Assembly: GCA_951799405.1 (NCBI GenBank)
Contig: OX637363.1
Coordinates: 2,356,001-2,420,000 of the forward strand
Length of the DNA: 64,000 nucleotides
Direction of reading: 5' to 3'
Source: Agapetus fuscipes
Lineage: Eukaryota; Arthropoda; Insecta; Trichoptera; Glossosomatidae
In this document: positions 61,201-64,000 of the stretch, in pieces
How the letters are laid out: every line of letters begins with the position of its first letter
How positions within the stretch are numbered: position 1 is the stretch's first letter
The notes under the pieces: model-generated
Databases searched by the model: none
What the model was told of the DNA's origin: nothing
What the model saw: only the letters and a program-made list of their open reading frames with translations
Made by a program: the position numbers and the translations under genes

Positions 61201-64000
61201 AAAAAGAACATGAGAGAGAAATCACCGCAAGCGCAACTCTTGAGGAGGTCGTTCTCCGACGACGATGAGATCCCAGAAAATTACTATCACAGCAACAATG
61301 AAGACGAAATTACAAACATTGAAGAGGACGACATACAGATGGACGATCTAGAAGACATTATAAAAGAAGAAAATGAAAAGAAAGAAGAAAATGAGAAAGT
61401 AGAAAATGCAAAAGAAAGTAAGAGCAATATTAAAATCCCTGCCATCATCAGAAATTCAATCAGAAGTGCACAGAATAATTCCAATGAGGATGAAAAGAAG
61501 ACTAAATTGATACCGATTGAACGCGAGTCTGTGGATAAGACTTTGGGGATTGGAACACCGGTTGGTGTGGTGTATGGTGTTGGTGTGAATGAGAGTGACA
61601 GCTTCGGTGGTGGAGGGAATTTAACAATGACCTTGAACGGAACAGAGAAGTTTGAAGATTTACCGACAGCTGAAAAATTAAGAGCCCTGAATCGGTACAT
61701 TGATAGGAATGGTGAGCTGTTTTTGCTTTCAATTTTATTGCTAAAAAATAGTTAGAGTCTCATCACAGTTTCACTTCTGTATATTCTGGCTATGAATAGT
61801 AAGGAATACAATTTTATTGATTGTAGAGGCATTAACTTTGTAATCGTTCATCATTAATGATAAAAGAAAAACAGCTTTGTTTTCGATTACGAAATACTCA
61901 CGTAATCGAAAACAAAGTGTTTTTCTTTTATCATTAGTAAGGAATACTTTTTTAAGTACATTTTTTTTTATAAGCATTTATTGATTTCCTACCTTCATTG
62001 ATTGACGACACTTCAAACTATGTGAAAAGCCACATGTATTAGTTATTCAAGAACAAAAATCACAAGGGTGTAGCACATATTTTCACTTGCAGACTTTTGA
62101 ATTCTTGAACAATGTCAGGGATAAGTTCAAAGTTGGATGACGTCTATGATTGACAGCCGCACTGTATGCAAGTTTACATTTGACGCCTATGCGTGTTAAC
62201 CGTAGTTGAAGGGTTAAATGTTTGAGTGAGATTTTCATGAACATTTTCGGAGTCATAGTTTTGCATCTAGTTTGCCCTTTATTTCTTAGACTTAAGTAAT
62301 TGTGGTTAAGTTATTAGATGCTGACCAAATTGTCATTCCATAGACACTCTTGGGAATTTATTCATTCATCTATTCTTTCTTATTTGTCATTTTCGCATAA
62401 GATGCTTCAATTTTAATTGATTAACAAAATAAACTGACTTATTGCCATCTGTTGGTGTTTGCTCAAAGTTTATTGAATTTTTGAAATGTTTTTTTCTGAG
62501 ACAAACACATGTCTTCTGAGTAGAATACTTTATATTATTTACTTCCTGTACGCGTAGTACCAGTTTTTTCACAATACTCGAAGTATTGAGTATTTGAGAA
62601 AAATGTATGTGAACTTGTAAAGCACCTCTGGCAAAAAAAGTTTCAAAACTTTTTTTTGCATAAATTATTATTATAATACAAATTTGCATTTTTTTTGCAA
62701 TAAAAATTATGTCCATTTTTCTGCAATCTCAAACTTTAAATTACTGCTCTCCTGAACAATTTTGTTTTTGTCGCTTATGCCCTTACCCTTTTCACCGTCG
62801 ATATCCCCAACACTCTATGCAGTATCTACAAGTCAACTTTTGTTACCTGGAAAGCTTTCAATAACATTTTTTCATGACTGGTCTTTTCAGGAAATTTGGT
62901 AGTCCTTGCTCGTCCTCCTTGGTATCATCATCAGCTTCCTCCAGGTATTTCTGGTCTCCGGCGGACAAGTGTAGAACCACCAGGCTTTGCTGGCAATCCA
63001 GGTCTAATGGTGACACCAGGTTTTCCACCAAGACGAAGAATCCAGGGTCCAACACTCCCGGGACCAAGCAGACAAACCCTTCTGGAAATGGCAAAACAGA
63101 AGTGTGAACTGTTCACTAACTCTCTGTGCTTGGATAGTCTGGATTATCCAATGTAAGTATTTTTATTTTTGATTTTACTCGCTTGGGGATCGTCTAATCG
63201 CACCGTTCGAACCACCCTTAATTCAAATCTGTTATAATAAACATGATGTGACTTCCTTCAAAATTATGATTTTTGTTAGACGCTATTTTTTTTTTTTTAA
63301 ATAGATTTGTGACCAGTACCCTTAGTACGAGTTGCAAAACTTGAGATAAGTAAAGTTTACGGAACATATTAAAGAGTGATTTCCCCAAAATCTGTCGTTT
63401 TTGTTTCTTACACTTTATGGTCTTAGCAAAAGAGTTACAGTGATGAAGAAAATCAGGTTCAAACAAAATAAAATGGCAGATTTTGGGGAAAATCACTCTT
63501 TAATACTTTCCGTAAACTTTACTTTTCTCAAGTTTTGCAACTGGTACTAAGGGTAGGTACAGGAATGCAAAACCTATTTTGTCTGGCCAATTGTCCTCAT
63601 ACGAAAGCAGAAGCTTGTGTGTATGCAATGGCATCTGTTGAACTAGGGTCGAAGTTATGGTCAAATGAACCAGACATGATTTGAACCAACGTAGTCTGTT
63701 CCAAATACGCTAGTGGAACATGGGACTTGACTCGACTTGGCCATTGCAACGACTGCTATGTTATGTATGTAAATTGACTATTGAAAAATAATGAAATCTA
63801 CATCTGAGGCCACCAATTGCCTTCCACAATGTGATGTGTATATGGATTTATATGTTTGTTTTCAGGGAAGCTATATCGGCCAGTATTCGTCGCAACCAGG
63901 CGGCCATGCCAGCTCTCCTAGCAGACTTCCCCGAGGTCAGTGCTGACAGCGCCATAGACGGCGTGAGCAGCAAGCAGGAAAACAAATACACGGCAGAACA
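54632..64000 (+). CDS. Secreted pro-protein, probably Spatzle-like (3' end outside the window)
   Basis: Exons 54632-55282, 61099-61711, 62891-63152 and 63866-64000 join in phase to 553 codons, all with GT-AG introns. The protein starts MPSKIVIYFTLVLILKSVQS, a clear signal peptide. A Lys/Glu-rich, probably disordered pro-region follows, then an acidic stretch, a Pro/Gly-rich stretch (PPGFAGNPG, PPRRR) and a cysteine pair in KCELFTNSLCLDSLDYPMEA. The Cys-x(n)-Cys ... Tyr-Pro ... Ile pattern after a long pro-region is usual just before the cystine-knot domain of Spatzle proteins (Toll ligands). The knot itself would lie beyond 64000. Alternatives: another cystine-knot growth factor or an unrelated secreted protein. 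Intron 1 is 5.8 kb and packed with SINEs, MITEs and LINE ends. Confidence 0.5.
55312..55560 (-). mobile_element. LINE 3' UTR (family A) at the start of intron 1
   Basis: TATCTAATTTAAGTTGCACC to CAACCTATATGTCAAGG; begins 30 bp after the exon 1 donor. Confidence 0.85.
55618..55920 (+). repeat. SINE family B with second-type tail
   Basis: GACCGGTCCATAGTCCAGTG head, then body. The tail is GCTCGTAATTCGTAAACACC, CAACAAGTGTCATAGACCCC and AGAGTCTCTGAAATC instead of the LINE-like AGAGGGC tail. Confidence 0.8.
55928..56030 (+). mobile_element. LINE 3' UTR tail (family A)
   Basis: GCGCGAACTTGTAAGTGTTT to ACTTAGATTAGATTAGATTAG. Confidence 0.8.
56031..56379. other. No recognisable gene (intron 1)
   Basis: AT-rich; nothing supported. 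Confidence 0.4.
56380..56635 (+). repeat. SINE family B with LINE-like tail
   Basis: GGACCGGTCCGTAGTCTAGT head, GGATTCGAATCGCGGCGGAG, tail GGTGTGATTAACACAAAAAC plus ATCATCC and an ATT run. Confidence 0.85.
56648..56915 (+). repeat. SINE family C with a 100-bp insert
   Basis: The body at 56648-56779 stops at TTACACTATA and resumes at 56883 with ATATGTGTAGCTTAG. The insert (about 56780-56882) has GCCCGGTCACGTGGAGGGTG and a TATA at each end. Confidence 0.75.
56917..57176 (-). mobile_element. LINE 3' UTR (family A)
   Basis: Tail CTAATCTAATCTAATCTAAG at the left, end CAACCTATAAGTCAAGGA at the right. Confidence 0.88.
57177..57507. other. No recognisable gene (intron 1)
   Basis: Nothing supported. 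Confidence 0.4.
57508..57796 (-). repeat. SINE family B
   Basis: ATT run and ATGATTTATTTAGTGAGCGC tail at the left, tRNA-like head at the right (GGTCTGTAGTCCAGTGGCAA on the - strand). An A-run replaces part of the body. Confidence 0.8.
57832..57975 (+). mobile_element. LINE 3' UTR fragment (family A)
   Basis: TTGACTTTTAGGTTGGTTAG to GGACTTCTGTTAATTTGAGG, with a short GGTTGGTTAGTTGG duplication. Confidence 0.75.
57978..58262. repeat. Possible diverged MITE
   Basis: GCCCGTTTTCACCAACTCC at the left. TTATATTTAAATATAAG is palindromic inside, and AAACCGTCACCTA occurs on both sides in the same orientation. Ends not settled. Confidence 0.3.
58484..58577 (+). mobile_element. LINE 3' UTR tail (family A)
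   Basis: ACACGTGTCTGTTTGTGGGA to TCTTTGCAACTATAATTATG. Confidence 0.7.
58790..59232 (+). mobile_element. LINE C-terminal fragment in intron 1
   Basis: Encodes YRKILRISWRDRVTNEEVLQ, LMYFGHIMRNEKYRLLHLII and KIEGRRSQGRRR before a stop; tail AAGAAGAAG. Close in style to 8593-9060. Confidence 0.78.
59275..59692 (+). mobile_element. LINE 3' end (family A) with ORF end
   Basis: AAAATGGCGGTTGATCTG, then the full UTR to TTAGATTAGATTAGATTAG. Confidence 0.88.
59742..59936 (-). repeat. SINE family C, head missing
   Basis: CTTCTTGGCACATTATTCCC to TCTGTATTTAATTTTGGG, joined directly to a family B piece. Confidence 0.75.
59934..60095 (+). repeat. SINE family B, 3' half
   Basis: GGACCGGTTTCCAAAAGTCA, body, then TTGAGGTGTGATTCACACAA, GCGCTCACCAAATAAATCAT and an ATT run. 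Confidence 0.82.
60096..60310. other. No recognisable gene (intron 1)
   Basis: ACCAACCTCCAATCAGAC at about 60108 may be a decayed partner of the MITE end at 60990-61052. Confidence 0.35.
60311..60975 (-). mobile_element. Full-length 5S/tRNA SINE (family B) with a nested MITE
   Basis: On the - strand: 5S-like head (60975-60935 and 60691-60617; ATACCATGTTGAATTCACCG, TCACCGAAGTTAAGCAACAT, TACTTGGATGGGTTACCGC), junction CATTTCTTGGACCGGTC, tRNA-like unit, body, and the second-type tail down to about 60311. The M3 MITE interrupts the 5S part. Confidence 0.88.
60692..60934. mobile_element. MITE (family M3), TSD proven by an empty site
   Basis: ACCCTTAG...CTAAGGGTA, 243 bp, flanked by CTGA on both sides. 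The homologous uninterrupted 5S sequence at 11815-11830 (GTGATCTGATGAGAACC) has CTGA once. Confidence 0.9.
60990..61052 (-). repeat. MITE end, GGGCCTGTTGCACCA type
   Basis: TGATTGGAGGTTGGTGCAAC and AGGCCCT, inverted match to 39480-39550. It ends about 45 bp before exon 2. Confidence 0.5.
61099..61711 (+). CDS. Exon 2 of the Spatzle-like gene
   Basis: Acceptor GGTTTCAG, donor GTGAGC. Begins VKSMFGNNPNITADLMLPII and encodes a very acidic stretch (EEDDIQMDDLEDIIKEENEK), then a Gly-rich part. RRSFSDDDE and a later KIPAIIRNSIRSAQ give basic spots where a pro-protein could be cut. Ends one base into a Gly codon. Confidence 0.85.
61855..61936. other. Near-perfect hairpin in intron 2
   Basis: Arms of 37 and 36 bases (61855-61891, 61901-61936) pair completely except for one bulged G, around a 9-base loop. 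AGTAAGGAATAC flanks it on both sides (about 61799 and 61938). Confidence 0.75.
61937..62880. other. Intron 2, no recognisable repeat
   Basis: AT-rich; nothing supported. Confidence 0.4.
62891..63152 (+). CDS. Exon 3 of the Spatzle-like gene
   Basis: Acceptor TCTTTTCAG, donor GTAAGT. Encodes NLVVLARPPWYHHQLPPGIS, Pro/Gly-rich sequence, then LLEMAKQKCELFTNSLCLDS and LDYP(M). The two cysteines and Tyr-Pro are the Spatzle-like part. Confidence 0.85.
63287..63765 (-). repeat. SINE family D split by MITE M3
   Basis: 63287-63317 (AAATAGATTTGTGACCAG) and 63560-63765 (CCTATTTTGTCTGGCCAATT, AAGCAGAAGCTTGTGTGTAT, TGATTTGAACCAACGTAG) belong to one copy. Confidence 0.75.
63318..63555. mobile_element. 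MITE (family M3)
   Basis: ACCCTTAGTACGAGTTGCAA and TTGCAACTGGTACTAAGGGTA. No clean flanking duplication here. Confidence 0.85.
63866..64000 (+). CDS. Exon 4 of the Spatzle-like gene (cut by window end)
   Basis: Acceptor TTTGTTTTCAG. Continues the split Met codon: EAISASIRRNQAAMPALLAD, then FPEVSADSAIDGVSSKQENK. Open to the last base. The Ile/Ile spacing after Tyr-Pro continues the Spatzle-like pattern. Confidence 0.82.

Noticed and set aside
61287..61700. 137-codon - strand frame
   Set aside because: Shadow of exon 2 of the Spatzle-like gene; rich in Ser/Phe because it mirrors an acidic, Lys-rich exon, with no splice or start context.

Overview
The window looks like an AT-rich insect nuclear genome, most likely a moth or butterfly (Lepidoptera). 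It has spliced genes with GT-AG introns, many Spatzle- and receptor-kinase-like features of arthropods, and a very dense mix of LINE ends, tRNA-derived SINEs and small inverted-repeat transposons. The order is an inference from repeat style. No telomere, rDNA array or bacterial feature is present.

Two host genes are visible, both on the + strand. (1) A receptor tyrosine kinase is reconstructed as six exons (22412-30978) whose splice phases all agree. It has a long Ser/Thr/Asn-rich ectodomain, one membrane segment, a complete catalytic domain and a Gly/Ser-rich tail; the signal-peptide exon is not found. Its activation segment contains no tyrosine. (2) A secreted pro-protein, probably of the Spatzle/cystine-knot type, begins at 54632 with a signal peptide. 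Three further in-phase exons follow and it runs off the window at 64000.

The rest is almost all mobile DNA. 1-13.6 kb: LINE 3' ends, SINEs and MITEs. 13.7-20.3 kb: a complete Ty3/Gypsy element with seemingly identical 1042-bp LTRs, a 4-bp target duplication and one uninterrupted gag-pol frame. 20.3-22.4 kb: SINE and LINE debris. 31-42.5 kb: AT-rich gene desert with MITEs, a 0.5-kb palindrome, LINE ends and possible solo LTRs. 42.7-47.6 kb: a second LTR element with identical 406-bp LTRs. It carries only a broken gag and is itself split by a 5'-truncated CR1/L2-like LINE with its own target duplication. 48-54.5 kb: more SINEs, LINE ends and MITEs. 55.3-63.8 kb: introns of the second gene, filled with the same families.

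How the mobile parts fit together. One LINE family has left at least 34 copies of its 3' end here. One SINE family is a composite of a 5S rRNA-like head, a tRNA-like unit and a tail that matches the 3' end of the CR1/L2-like LINE at 45.4 kb, so that LINE group is the likely enzyme donor. Three Penelope-like remnants carry hammerhead-ribozyme-like cores with different but complementary stem II sequences. All family assignments come from reading the sequence; no database search was done.
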